From: Actinomycetota bacterium
GTDB taxonomy: Bacteria > Actinomycetota > Actinomycetes > Actinomycetales > Microbacteriaceae
Reading direction: 5' to 3'
DNA length: 64,000 nucleotides
Assembly: GCA_018268515.1 (NCBI GenBank)
Contig: JAFDWK010000018.1
Coordinates: 19,746 to 83,745 of the forward strand
A program made the position numbers and the translations under genes. Positions within the stretch are counted from its first letter, which is position 1; each line of letters begins with the position of its first letter. Below the pieces are notes generated by a model, which was given only the letters and a program-made list of their open reading frames with translations, did not search any database and was not told the origin of the DNA. Shown piece by piece: positions 41,753-50,324 of this stretch.

Positions 41753-42709
41753 TCACACCGACCGGATCCGAGGGTTGAGGAGCACGTAGAGGAGGTCGAC
41801 CACGATGTTGATCACCACGAAGGCGAGGGCGACGACGAGCGTGACTCCCTGGACGAGATTGGGTTCGTTGTTGGTGATGCCGTTGAGGATCAGGGTTCCC
41901 ATGCCGGGCAGGGCGAAGATGACCTCGATCACGACCGCGCCGCCGATCAGGTAGCCGACGCGCAGGCCGAGCACGGTGATGGGGGTGATCAGTGCGTTGC
42001 GCAGCACGTTGCGCGCGACGACCACGCCGCGCGGCACGCCGCCGCCGATCGCGGTGCGCACGTAGTCGCGATCGAGCTCCTCGACCATGGCCGTGCGCAC
42101 GACGCGGGAGAGCTGGCCGATCACGGGCACGGCGAGGGCGATCGCCGGGAGGATCATGCGGGAGAACCAGCCGGCCGGATCCTCGAAGATGCCGGGGAGG
42201 TCGCCCGAGGCGGGCACGAGGTGCAGCTGCAGGGTGAACACCTGGATGAGCAGGATCGCGAGCCAGAAGGACGGCATCGACAGGGACGCCATCGACAGGA
42301 TGCGGATGACCTGGTCGGGCCAGCCGTCCCGGTACAGGGCGGCGACCACGCCGAGCAGTGCGGCGAAGATGACGGCGATGATGAGGCCGAGGAAGGTCAG
42401 CTGCATCGTGATCGGGAACGCGGTGGCGACCGCGTCGCCCACGGGGAGCTGCCGGGCCGAGTAGGTGCCCATGTTGCCGTGCAGCAGGTCGCCGAGATAG
42501 CGCAGGTACTGCGTCCACAGGGGCTGATCGAGCCCGTGCGCCGCGCGATAGGCCGCACGCTCGGCGGGCGAGGCGCCCTCGCCGAGGGCGATCATCGCGG
42601 GATCGATTTTCGAGAAGGACATCACGAAGAAGACGAGGAATGTGATGCCCAGGATCATCACCGGCAGCTGCAGCAGGCGGCGGCCGATGAGGCGGAGCAC
42701 GTTGGACAT
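41753..42709 (-). CDS. ABC permease, DppB type (sialic acid importer)
   Basis: 318 residues from ATG 42709 with GGAGGA upstream. Six membrane segments; N-terminal TM followed by a large periplasmic loop (GLDQPLWTQYLRYLGDLLHGNMG) and the EAA segment DYVRTAIGGGVPRGVVVARNV, both typical of DppB. Forms the channel with the fused DppC half. Second gene of the operon, 78 bases after the binding protein. Confidence 0.9.
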   Translation of the reverse strand: MSNVLRLIGRRLLQLPVMILGITFLVFFVMSFSKIDPAMIALGEGASPAERAAYRAAHGLDQPLWTQYLRYLGDLLHGNMGTYSARQLPVGDAVATAFPITMQLTFLGLIIAVIFAALLGVVAALYRDGWPDQVIRILSMASLSMPSFWLAILLIQVFTLQLHLVPASGDLPGIFEDPAGWFSRMILPAIALAVPVIGQLSRVVRTAMVEELDRDYVRTAIGGGVPRGVVVARNVLRNALITPITVLGLRVGYLIGGAVVIEVIFALPGMGTLILNGITNNEPNLVQGVTLVVALAFVVINIVVDLLYVLLNPRIRSV

Positions 42710-42787
42710 GGGCTCCTCCTTCCGGGGTGTTCGCGAGGGGGTGGACATGCGCCGGGGCGGGCTGCGGCCCGCCCCGGCGTGGTCCTG

Positions 42788-44386
42788 CTACTTCTTCGCG
42801 AGTCCGACGTCCAGGAAGGACAGACCCGTCGTGGGAACCGGCTCGAAGCCGACGAGCTTGCTGCTGTTCCAGGCGGTGGGCAGCTTGCGGTGGAACAGCG
42901 GGTACAGCGCGGCCTGCTCGCTGAGGAGGTCGAACGCCTTGTTCCACGTCTTCTGCTGTGCGTCGCCGCTCTCCTGCTGCGCCTGGGCGAGCAGGTCGGT
43001 GAGCTGCTTGTACTCGGGCTTGTCGGAGAAGTGCATGCGGGTCGACGGCCACACGTTGTCGCCGTACCACCAGTTCATCAGCAGGTCCGCGTCGTTGCCG
43101 AAGACCGACGGGTCACCGGGGGCGAGCATCACCTGGTAGTTGCCCGCGTCGACCTTCTGGTACTGCGCACCGGACTGGCCGATGTCGAGCGTGGTGGCGA
43201 TGCCGGCCTTGTCCAGCGACTCCTTGACGAGCGGCGCGACGTCCTTGACCCAGCCGGTGTCGGTGGTCAGCAGCGTGATCTTCAGGTCGCTGACGCCGGC
43301 CTCCTTGAGGAGCTCCTTGGTCTTCTCCGGCTTGTACGTGTAGACCGTGGACGCCTTGTGGTACGCGGGGTTGGTCTCGGGCAGGAACGAGGTCGCTGCG
43401 GTGGCGTTGCCGAGCATGCCGGTCTCGATGATCTTGTTCATGTCGAGGGCGTAGAAGAACGCCTGGCGCACGCGCACGTCATCGAACGGCTTGACGTTCT
43501 GGTTGAACATCATGAAGAGCAGACCGAACGACTGCACGGTCTTGACGTCGACGCCACTGTTCTTCAGCGTGTCCACGTCGGCGTAGGGCACGTCCTCCAT
43601 GGCCTGGATGGTGCCGGACTGCATCGCGGTGACCCGGGCGGCGGGGTCGGAGAGCAGATCCCACTTCAGCTCGGCGGCCTTCGCCGGGCGGGGGCCGTTG
43701 TAGTCGGCCGAGCGCTTGAAGATCACGGCCTCGTTCGGCACCGCGGACTCGAGCTTGTACGGGCCGGATCCGATCGGGTGCGCGCCGAAGTCGGCGGCGT
43801 TCGCCTCGACGAGCTTCTTCGGGACGATCTTCACGACGCCCAGGCGCTGGTCGAACAGCGAGTAGGGGTACTTCGTCTTGATCTGCACGGTGCTGTCATC
43901 GACCTTGGTGACCGAGGCGATGAAGCTGACGAAGCTGGCGAAGAACGTGGACTGCTTCGCGTCCATGGTGCGCTCGAAGCTGAACACGACATCGTCGGCC
44001 GTGACCGGGTCGCCGTTCTGGAACTTCGCGCCCTTGCGGATCGAGACCTCGTAGGTGGTGTCGTCGACCTTCTTCGGCATCGCGGCGGCGAGGCCGAGCA
44101 CCGGCTTCTTCGTGACCGGGTCGAGATCGACCAGGCCCTCGAAGATGTGCCAGTTCGCGGCGACCGTGACCGCGCCCGAGGCGAGGATCGGATCGAAGCT
44201 GCCGCTCAGCGAGTACGAGATGCCCGCTTCGATCGTGGCGTTGGGATCGGTGGCCTTGCTTGCCGCGCTGGACGAGGGGGCAGTGGCCGAGCCGCTGCAG
44301 CCGGCGAACGCCATCGCTGCGACGACAAGACCCGCCGCGAGGGCGGCGAGCCGACCTGCTCGACGGCGAGAGGTGTTGTGGATCAT
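42788..44386 (-). CDS. Substrate-binding lipoprotein, SBP family 5 (sialic acid importer)
   Basis: 532 residues from ATG 44386 (GGAG upstream). Lipobox AFAGC with Cys30, Ser/Ala-rich spacer, then an SBP_bac_5 domain (IFEGLVDLDPVTKKPVLGLA; KGAKFQNGDPVTADDVVFSFER; GSGPYKLE; DVRVRQAFFYALDMNKI). Such proteins bind peptides or, in nan operons, sialic acid. First gene of the operon and divergent from the GntR regulator; its A/T-rich promoter lies between. Confidence 0.9.
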   Translation of the reverse strand: MIHNTSRRRAGRLAALAAGLVVAAMAFAGCSGSATAPSSSAASKATDPNATIEAGISYSLSGSFDPILASGAVTVAANWHIFEGLVDLDPVTKKPVLGLAAAMPKKVDDTTYEVSIRKGAKFQNGDPVTADDVVFSFERTMDAKQSTFFASFVSFIASVTKVDDSTVQIKTKYPYSLFDQRLGVVKIVPKKLVEANAADFGAHPIGSGPYKLESAVPNEAVIFKRSADYNGPRPAKAAELKWDLLSDPAARVTAMQSGTIQAMEDVPYADVDTLKNSGVDVKTVQSFGLLFMMFNQNVKPFDDVRVRQAFFYALDMNKIIETGMLGNATAATSFLPETNPAYHKASTVYTYKPEKTKELLKEAGVSDLKITLLTTDTGWVKDVAPLVKESLDKAGIATTLDIGQSGAQYQKVDAGNYQVMLAPGDPSVFGNDADLLMNWWYGDNVWPSTRMHFSDKPEYKQLTDLLAQAQQESGDAQQKTWNKAFDLLSEQAALYPLFHRKLPTAWNSSKLVGFEPVPTTGLSFLDVGLAKK

Positions 44387-44423
44387 CGGTGCTCCAGGTG
44401 TGAAGGATGACGCCTTCGGGACA

Positions 44424-44468
44424 TCTGACGTCTGACGTAATATAAACACAGACGCTCGCCATGCACAA
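44424..44468 (-). promoter_or_regulatory. nan operon promoter and candidate GntR operator
   Basis: Minus strand TTGTGC (44468-44463) and TATATT (44444-44439), 18 bases apart. Symmetrical CGTCTG (44429-44434) and CAGACG (44449-44454) bracket the -10, and a direct repeat TCTGACG occurs twice in tandem (44424-44437). These are the natural candidates for binding of the divergent FCD regulator. Confidence 0.6.
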
Positions 44469-44505
44469 TGAGACGTGTCGAAGTCGTTATGTGAAAGGGC
44501 CCTGA

Positions 44506-45210
44506 ATGAACGACGGGTACGTATCCCGGATGCGCCGCTCGACCACCGCGGATCAGATCAAGCAGCTGATCCTCGCGCGCGGCCTGCACCCCGGTGATCT
44601 GCTGCCCACAGAGGCGGAGCTGTGCGAGAGCCTCGGCGTCTCACGCTCCTCGGTGCGGGAGGCGATCCGCTCCCTCGCGACGCTCGACATCGTCAACGTG
44701 CGTCACGGGCACGGCACCTACGTGGGCGAGATGTCCCTGGATCCGATGGTGGAGACGCTGGTCTTCCGCGGCGTGCTGTCTCCGGACAGCTCGCTGCAGG
44801 CGCTCCGGGAGGTCGTCGAGGTGCGTCTCGCGCTGGATCTGGCGATGGCGCCGCAGGTCGTCGAGGCCGCGCAGCGCATCGACCACGCCGAACTGTCGGG
44901 TCTCGTCGACCAGATGGTGGAGAACGCGCGCATGGGCAGGTCTTTCCTCGAGGAGGACCGCGCCTTCCACACGAAGCTCTTCGAGGCGACCAGCAATCAT
45001 CTCTTCGCGCAGCTCGTCGGTGCTTTCTGGGATGTGCATACGGCCGTACTGCCACAGCTCGACATCGCGACTCCCGCCGACATCCAGCTCACCGCGAAGG
45101 CGCACGGCGACATGCTCGACGCGGCGCGCCGCGGCGATGTCGAGGCATACCGCCGGGCGGTCGTCGAGCACTACCTGCCGCTGCAGCGGGTCCTCGCCGG
45201 GCAGCACTGA
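44506..45210 (+). CDS. GntR-family FCD regulator, probable NanR-type repressor
   Basis: 234 residues; AAAGGG precedes the ATG. N-terminal GntR winged HTH (ADQIKQLILARGLHPGDLLP; LGVSRSSVREAIRSLATLDI; RHGHGTYVG) and a C-terminal FCD helical domain with metal-site His and Asp residues (EEDRAFHTKLFEAT; AHGDMLDAARRGD). FCD regulators sense small acids and sugars; in nan loci they respond to sialic acid or ManNAc-6-P. Divergent from the whole nan operon, which it presumably represses. Confidence 0.87.
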   Translation: MNDGYVSRMRRSTTADQIKQLILARGLHPGDLLPTEAELCESLGVSRSSVREAIRSLATLDIVNVRHGHGTYVGEMSLDPMVETLVFRGVLSPDSSLQALREVVEVRLALDLAMAPQVVEAAQRIDHAELSGLVDQMVENARMGRSFLEEDRAFHTKLFEATSNHLFAQLVGAFWDVHTAVLPQLDIATPADIQLTAKAHGDMLDAARRGDVEAYRRAVVEHYLPLQRVLAGQH

Positions 45211-45435
45211 GGCCCGCTGCCTGCGGTCCCCCTGCGGCCCTCCTGAACGATCCCGCAGGTTCAGCGGCACCGGCGCGCACGTCACGTCGGCCGGCGCGAC
45301 ACGCGGGACGGGGCCCTTCTCGGGACTGGCATGTTCTCGGCGCCGCCCGGCGAAGAAGCCCCCGGATCCTCGTCGGTCAGAAGTGGCTTCGCGCCCGGCC
45401 CCAGCGCACGCGGGACCGGGCACGAAGCGTGCGGA
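45211..45435. other. Convergent intergenic gap, 225 bp
   Basis: Separates the convergent GntR gene and sugar-binding protein gene. No credible gene. A short hairpin GCACG-AAG-CGTGC (45420-45432) lies next to the binding-protein stop and CTGAAC/GTTCAG is near the GntR side; both are weak terminator candidates. Confidence 0.5.
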
Positions 45436-46752
45436 TCACTTCGAGACGGTCAAGCCCTTCGACTTGAGCGCATCGATGGTCGTCGACTGCACGGTGTCGA
45501 ACACGTCGTTGACGGTCTTCGACGAGGTCACCGCGCCCATCCCGTCAGCGATCGCGCCGTTGGTGGTGGTCATCGTCGGCCCCCAGACCCAGCCGTTCGA
45601 GTCGTACGACTTGGCGATGTCGACGAAGGGCTGGTAGATCTTCTCGTCTCCGAAGAATGCCACGGGCTGGGAGATCAGGGGGTTCGCCAGACCCGTGGTG
45701 CTCGCGGGCCACAGACCGCCGACCTTGATGAGCTGCGACCAGGAGTCCTTGGACGTGCTCATCCAGGTGGCGAAGTCGATTGCGGTGCCCTTGTTGTCGC
45801 AGCCCTTCAGGACGGCCGTCGACGATCCGCCCATATCCGCCGAGGCCTTCGGATTGCCCGCCCACGTCGGGCCGGGAGCCACGGCCCACTTGCCGGCTTG
45901 GTCGGCCGGGAGGCTTGACTGCAGGACGGCAGTGTCCCAGATGCCGAATGTCTCGGAGAGGATCTTGCCCTCACCCATCTCCTTGTACAGCGCGGGCGTG
46001 TAGCTCTTCTGGACCGGAATCAGCTGTTCGTCCACCATCGACTGCCAGAAGCCGCCCAGCTTCCTGGTCGCCGCGTCGTTGACGGAAACGGTCCAGGACG
46101 CGTTGTTGAGCGTGAACCATCGCGCTCCGGCCTGCTGCGCCAGCCCGCCCCAGAACGTCGGGTCGTCGCTCAGATATCCCAGGGATACGGTCGGATCCTG
46201 GTCATGGATCTTCTTCGCGTCATCCTTATACTCCTCCCACGTTGCGGGCGGGGTTGTGATGCCATACTTCGCGAGCTGCTCTTTGTTGTAGATCATCGCG
46301 AACGGGGCCGCGTCGACGGGCACGCCGTACACGCCCGTTCCGATCGCGACGGAGGACCATCCGGCCCCGGTGAACTCGGATTTCTTCGATGCCATCTGGC
46401 TCGAGATGTCCTCGACTGCTTTCTGCACCACGAAGTCCGGCAGCGCCTGATAGCCGATCTGCGCGAGACACGGCGCGTTCCCGGCCTTCACTGCGGTGAG
46501 CATCTTGGTGTAGTCGGAGTGCTGGATCGGCTGGTACGTGACCTTCTCATCCGGATGCTCCTTGTTCCAGATCGCGACGGCCTCCTTATAGCCGGGGGCC
46601 CATCCCCAGAACGTCACGGGCCCCTTCGCGCCCGCGGCAGCGGGGGTGCTGCCGCCGGCTGTCGTCGGCGACGAGCATGCGGCAAGTCCTGATGCCAGCA
46701 CGACGGCGACACCGGCGGCGGCCGCATAGCGGGTGATGCGAGTACGGTTCAT
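45436..46752 (-). CDS. Sugar ABC substrate-binding lipoprotein (SBP family 1)
   Basis: 438 residues from ATG 46752 (AGGTG upstream). Lipobox LAAC with Cys26. SBP_bac_1 features: VTFWGWAPGYKEAVAIWNKEHP, GVPVDAAPFAMIYNKEQLAKYGI, PPATWEEYKDDAKKI and a GSSTAVLKGC segment. It captures an oligosaccharide outside the membrane for the two CUT1-type permeases just upstream. It is the last gene of the operon. Confidence 0.9.
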   Translation of the reverse strand: MNRTRITRYAAAAGVAVVLASGLAACSSPTTAGGSTPAAAGAKGPVTFWGWAPGYKEAVAIWNKEHPDEKVTYQPIQHSDYTKMLTAVKAGNAPCLAQIGYQALPDFVVQKAVEDISSQMASKKSEFTGAGWSSVAIGTGVYGVPVDAAPFAMIYNKEQLAKYGITTPPATWEEYKDDAKKIHDQDPTVSLGYLSDDPTFWGGLAQQAGARWFTLNNASWTVSVNDAATRKLGGFWQSMVDEQLIPVQKSYTPALYKEMGEGKILSETFGIWDTAVLQSSLPADQAGKWAVAPGPTWAGNPKASADMGGSSTAVLKGCDNKGTAIDFATWMSTSKDSWSQLIKVGGLWPASTTGLANPLISQPVAFFGDEKIYQPFVDIAKSYDSNGWVWGPTMTTTNGAIADGMGAVTSSKTVNDVFDTVQSTTIDALKSKGLTVSK

Positions 46753-46783
46753 GGAATCACCTTTGATTTCTGCCCGAGCTGGG

Positions 46784-47629
46784 CTATTTGATGGACCCTG
46801 CGGCCAGTCCGGCGCGTAGGAACCTCTGCATCGCCAGGAACAGGGCGACAAGAGGAAGCACGGAGACAAGAGCGGCGCAGATGACGATGTTGCTGGGGAT
46901 CTGCGCGCCCGAGATCAGCTGCGACTGCCACTCGACGATGCCGAGGGCAAGTGGCTGCAGCTGCGGGTCGATGAGCATCATCTGCGGGAGGAAGAAGTTG
47001 GACCATACCCCGACGAAGAGGATCAGGAAGATCGTGGCGAGTGCCGGGGCCATGATGCGCGCCGCCAGGGTGAAGAAGATCCGGAACTCGCCGGCACCGT
47101 CGATCCGCGCGGCCTCGATGACCTCATCCGGCACCGACACCGCATAGATCCGCGCGAGGTAGATGCCGAATGGATTGATGATGATCGGAAGCAGCACCGC
47201 GAAGACGGTGTTGATCAGACCGATCGCGGAGAACACCAGATACAGCGGGATCGTCAGCAGCAGCGTCGGGATCAGCACGCTACCCAGGACGACGTTGAAG
47301 ACGGCCTCCCTGCCACGGAACCTGTACTGGGCGAGGGCGTATCCGGCCATCGCCGAAACGAGGGTGCCGGCGCCCGCGCCGACGATCCCGTAGAACAGGC
47401 TGTTGCGCATCCACACCAGGAAGATGCCGTCTGACTCGGAGAACACCCGCGCCAGATTCGGGCCGAGGTTCATCACGGCGAACCACAGGCCGTTCGTACT
47501 GAAAAGGTCTCCTGACGACTTGGTGGAAGCGACGACGAACCACCAGATCGGGATGATGAAGTAGAGACTCGCCAGACCTGTGATGAGGAGGATGCCCGCA
47601 CGCGACAGGGCGAATCGCGAAGGAGTCAT
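46784..47629 (-). CDS. Sugar ABC permease, CUT1 MalG type
   Basis: 281 residues; start overlaps the preceding permease stop (ATGA). Six membrane segments and the MalG-type EAA loop VPDEVIEAARIDGAGEFRIFF. N-terminus with YFIIPIWWFVVASTKSSGDLF is typical. Pairs with the MalF-type permease. No ATPase gene is present nearby, so the complex must borrow a shared MsiK-type ATPase encoded elsewhere (family knowledge). Confidence 0.9.
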   Translation of the reverse strand: MTPSRFALSRAGILLITGLASLYFIIPIWWFVVASTKSSGDLFSTNGLWFAVMNLGPNLARVFSESDGIFLVWMRNSLFYGIVGAGAGTLVSAMAGYALAQYRFRGREAVFNVVLGSVLIPTLLLTIPLYLVFSAIGLINTVFAVLLPIIINPFGIYLARIYAVSVPDEVIEAARIDGAGEFRIFFTLAARIMAPALATIFLILFVGVWSNFFLPQMMLIDPQLQPLALGIVEWQSQLISGAQIPSNIVICAALVSVLPLVALFLAMQRFLRAGLAAGSIK

Positions 47630-48516
47630 ACGTCGGCCGCTCCCTTTCTGCGCTGCAGCGCGAGGAATCCGAACGAGAGCACCAGCGCGATGATCGCGAT
47701 GATGATCGAGCGGGCCGCGGCCTGGAAATAGTCGCCGGCCTGCACCGCGGCATAGATGGACATCAGTGGGGAGAACTGCGGGTCGACATTCGGCGAACTG
47801 TTCTTCAGTACCGTGGGCTCGGTGTAGAGCTGGATCGTGCCGATGATGGCGAAGACGGTGGTCATGACGAGCGATGCCCGAATCATCGGCACCTTGATCG
47901 TCCAGGCGATCCGCCACGAGCTTGCCCCATCGATGCGCGCTGCCTCATAGATCTCGGTCGGGATCGCCTTCAGCGCGGCGGAGAAGATCACCATGTTGTA
48001 ACCGGTGAAGCCCCAGATGAGCATGTTCCCGATCGTGAACGGGATGATCCATCCGGCTGTGAGATCGATGTGCAGGCCGAGTTGCTCGCCGATCTGAGTG
48101 AACGGTGAGAGTTCGGGCTGCACCAGAAAGGCCCACATGATGGCGCCCACTGCACCCGGAATCGCGTACGGCAGAAAATACAACAGGCTGAAGCCGCGCT
48201 TGCCGAGCGTTCGCCGGGCATCGAGCACGAGCGCGAGCACCAGCGCGAAGATCAGCATGATCGGCACCTGAATGAGGCCCAGCACTGCGACGCGCACGAT
48301 GGACTGGAGGAATCCGGCATCCCCGAACGCACTGAGGTAGTTGGCGAGGCCGGCGAACGAGACGATGTTCTCACCATCCCCGAAACCCGTCCCGCCGCTT
48401 GCCGTCACCGTGAGGAAGGACTGGATGAGGGTGTAGGCCACGGGGATGACGAACACGAGGGCGAACAGAGCGATCGCCGGTGCAAGGAACAGCCATGGTG
48501 CTCTGGTCCTGTTCAT
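47626..48516 (-). CDS. Sugar ABC permease, CUT1 MalF type
   Basis: 296 residues. Six membrane segments starting WLFLAPAIALFALVFVIPVAYT, and EAA loop IPTEIYEAARIDGASSWRIAW. ATG 48516 overlaps the stop of the DUF4091 gene. The operon order on the minus strand is DUF4091, MalF-like, MalG-like, binding protein, all tightly coupled. Confidence 0.9.
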   Translation of the reverse strand: MNRTRAPWLFLAPAIALFALVFVIPVAYTLIQSFLTVTASGGTGFGDGENIVSFAGLANYLSAFGDAGFLQSIVRVAVLGLIQVPIMLIFALVLALVLDARRTLGKRGFSLLYFLPYAIPGAVGAIMWAFLVQPELSPFTQIGEQLGLHIDLTAGWIIPFTIGNMLIWGFTGYNMVIFSAALKAIPTEIYEAARIDGASSWRIAWTIKVPMIRASLVMTTVFAIIGTIQLYTEPTVLKNSSPNVDPQFSPLMSIYAAVQAGDYFQAAARSIIIAIIALVLSFGFLALQRRKGAADV

Positions 48517-50174
48517 ACGATCACCCGCTGGGCCGCCTGGGCTGCGATGGACCGCAACCGCTCGAAGAACGCGGGGTCCTCGGGATAGTCGGTCCAGCCC
48601 AAGGATCCCCCGGCCGCCGCCACGAGCAGCGCGTCGACGTGTTCGAACGAGCTGGCTTCGGCCGCAGCCGTGAGCAGCCGGTAGTCGTCGCCCGCCTGGC
48701 GGAGATAGTGCAGGCGGATGCTCGGAATCGGCGTGCCGTCTGCCCCGGGGTAGACGAGGAACGGGTCGCCCGCGGGGAAGGCCCGGTCTGCGTCTGTGAC
48801 GAGGAACGGGTCGATCATCCGCCGCGAGAACTGCGACTTCCAGAAGTTGTATCCCCAGTGCAAGAGCCCCGTAACGCGGGCGTGGAAGAGCAGGGCGCCG
48901 AGCATGCGCGTGCGCATACCGGTCATGGCGAGAAACACGTTGGGCACGTCCCGACCGTGGGCGCAGCTGATGTACGCCCACTCGGCGGCGACCTCGTCGA
49001 TCGCCTCGAGCCCGACGATCGGACGCGCGACGATGCCATCCCTGATCAGTGCGGCGCTGCCTGTCGCCTCCCGGATCGGCAGCGCCCCGCCCGTGGCCGC
49101 TTCGACGATGGACACCGCGCTGCGGTAAGCGTCGGCATGCTGCTCGTCCGGCTCGTCCGCGACATGCAGGAACGCGCTTCGCTCCCACCCCGTCGCTCGC
49201 AGCACGTCCATCAGCGCAGGAAGCATCTGACGCAGGAACTCGTCGTACTCCTCGAGCTCGCCCGGCCGAGAGACGCCGCCTCCGAAGATCACGCGATCTC
49301 CCGCCATCACGAGGGAGGGGGCGTCGACCGACCACTGTCGGAACAGGGGCGTGAACTCGACGGTCTCGATTCCGCTCCTTCGCGCGATATCCAACCAGCG
49401 CATCAGCCGTGCGAAGTCGAACCGGTACCCGCCTACGCGCTGCTCGACCTCGAACAACTGGCAGGCCGAGCGGTTGCGTCCGGGATCGACATCGAGGGAA
49501 GGCGTGAGCAGGGGTGTCAGCAGCGTGTTGACACCCCAGCCCTTCAGCGGCGCGACGTAGTTCTCGATGAGGCGCCAGTGCTGCTCCGACCACATCACGA
49601 CTCCGTAGTACTCGGCCAGCACGTCGGTGTGCACCCACTCACTGTGCGCCAATGCGCGACCGCTGCCCGGGAACGAATCCTCGACGAGGAACGAGCGCTG
49701 CGCGGCGGCGTGGACACTGCCATCCGGTTCGAGGAACTCGATCGCGAGCGCAAGCTCTCCCGCCGGCGCATCCGCAGGAATCGTGGCCTCGACCCAGACC
49801 GTCTGCCAGTAGTGGGGCAGGAACCGCACCCTCCCTCGCCCGGGTTCGATCCGCTCGAGCCTGTCCGGGATCATGCCCGCGGAGTGCAGCAGATAGCGGT
49901 CGTCCGCGTCGGGATATGCGGGCATCTCGCACGGCACGAGGTGCACGTCATAGATGCGGACGTCCCGGAGGTCGGTGCGCACGCGCACATCGCATTCCAT
50001 CCGGTTGAACGGCTGAGCGGATGTCGCGCGATACGCGAACTGTGCCGCCACCCGCTCACCGGCGAAGCTCGGAGTGATCGAGTCGTCATCGACCCCGACG
50101 GAAAGCATGTCGGAGGGCAGAATCTTGCGCAACTCCGACACCGCGCAAGCTTCACCGCTGAACGACTTCGACAT
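48513..50174 (-). CDS. DUF4091 protein, GH123-like glycosidase candidate
   Basis: 553 residues; GAGGG precedes ATG. An N-terminal beta-sandwich (about 20-170) is followed by a TIM-barrel region beginning WVHTDVLAEYYG and LKGWGVNTLLTPLL. FLHVADEPDE (Asp340-Glu341) matches the adjacent Asp-Glu pair used by GH123 N-acetylgalactosaminidases in substrate-assisted catalysis. C-terminal GLLHWGYNFWKS and YPGADGTPIPSIRLHYLRQAGDDYRLL are DUF4091 hallmarks. No signal peptide, so it acts on material brought in by the ABC system. An N-acetyl-hexosaminide substrate is likely but unproven. First gene of its operon. Confidence 0.8.
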   Translation of the reverse strand: MSKSFSGEACAVSELRKILPSDMLSVGVDDDSITPSFAGERVAAQFAYRATSAQPFNRMECDVRVRTDLRDVRIYDVHLVPCEMPAYPDADDRYLLHSAGMIPDRLERIEPGRGRVRFLPHYWQTVWVEATIPADAPAGELALAIEFLEPDGSVHAAAQRSFLVEDSFPGSGRALAHSEWVHTDVLAEYYGVVMWSEQHWRLIENYVAPLKGWGVNTLLTPLLTPSLDVDPGRNRSACQLFEVEQRVGGYRFDFARLMRWLDIARRSGIETVEFTPLFRQWSVDAPSLVMAGDRVIFGGGVSRPGELEEYDEFLRQMLPALMDVLRATGWERSAFLHVADEPDEQHADAYRSAVSIVEAATGGALPIREATGSAALIRDGIVARPIVGLEAIDEVAAEWAYISCAHGRDVPNVFLAMTGMRTRMLGALLFHARVTGLLHWGYNFWKSQFSRRMIDPFLVTDADRAFPAGDPFLVYPGADGTPIPSIRLHYLRQAGDDYRLLTAAAEASSFEHVDALLVAAAGGSLGWTDYPEDPAFFERLRSIAAQAAQRVIV

Positions 50175-50229
50175 GGACCCTCATCTTTGCTGGCTGCGAA
50201 GTGGCCGGACTGCCACAAGGTCGATGCTC

Positions 50230-50258
50230 ATGATGCAAGACAAGCGCGGAATAGTCAA
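50230..50258 (-). promoter_or_regulatory. Promoter of the DUF4091-ABC operon
   Basis: Minus strand TTGACT (50258-50253) and CATCAT (50235-50230) with a 17-base spacer, in an A/T-rich 150-base gap facing the ROK regulator. The flanking TAGTAGTGAAGGAG-like sequence upstream may hold the operator; no clear palindrome was found. Confidence 0.55.
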
Positions 50259-50324
50259 ATACTCCTTCACTACTACTTGGTTAATGGCGGTCGCCGCAGC
50301 CTTCAGGCGCGCTAGGGTGCAGAC

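Noticed and set aside
41303-44410. Long plus-strand frame opposite the nan transporter genes
   Set aside because: Composition is that of a shadow frame and the minus-strand ABC genes have all expected motifs and ribosome sites.
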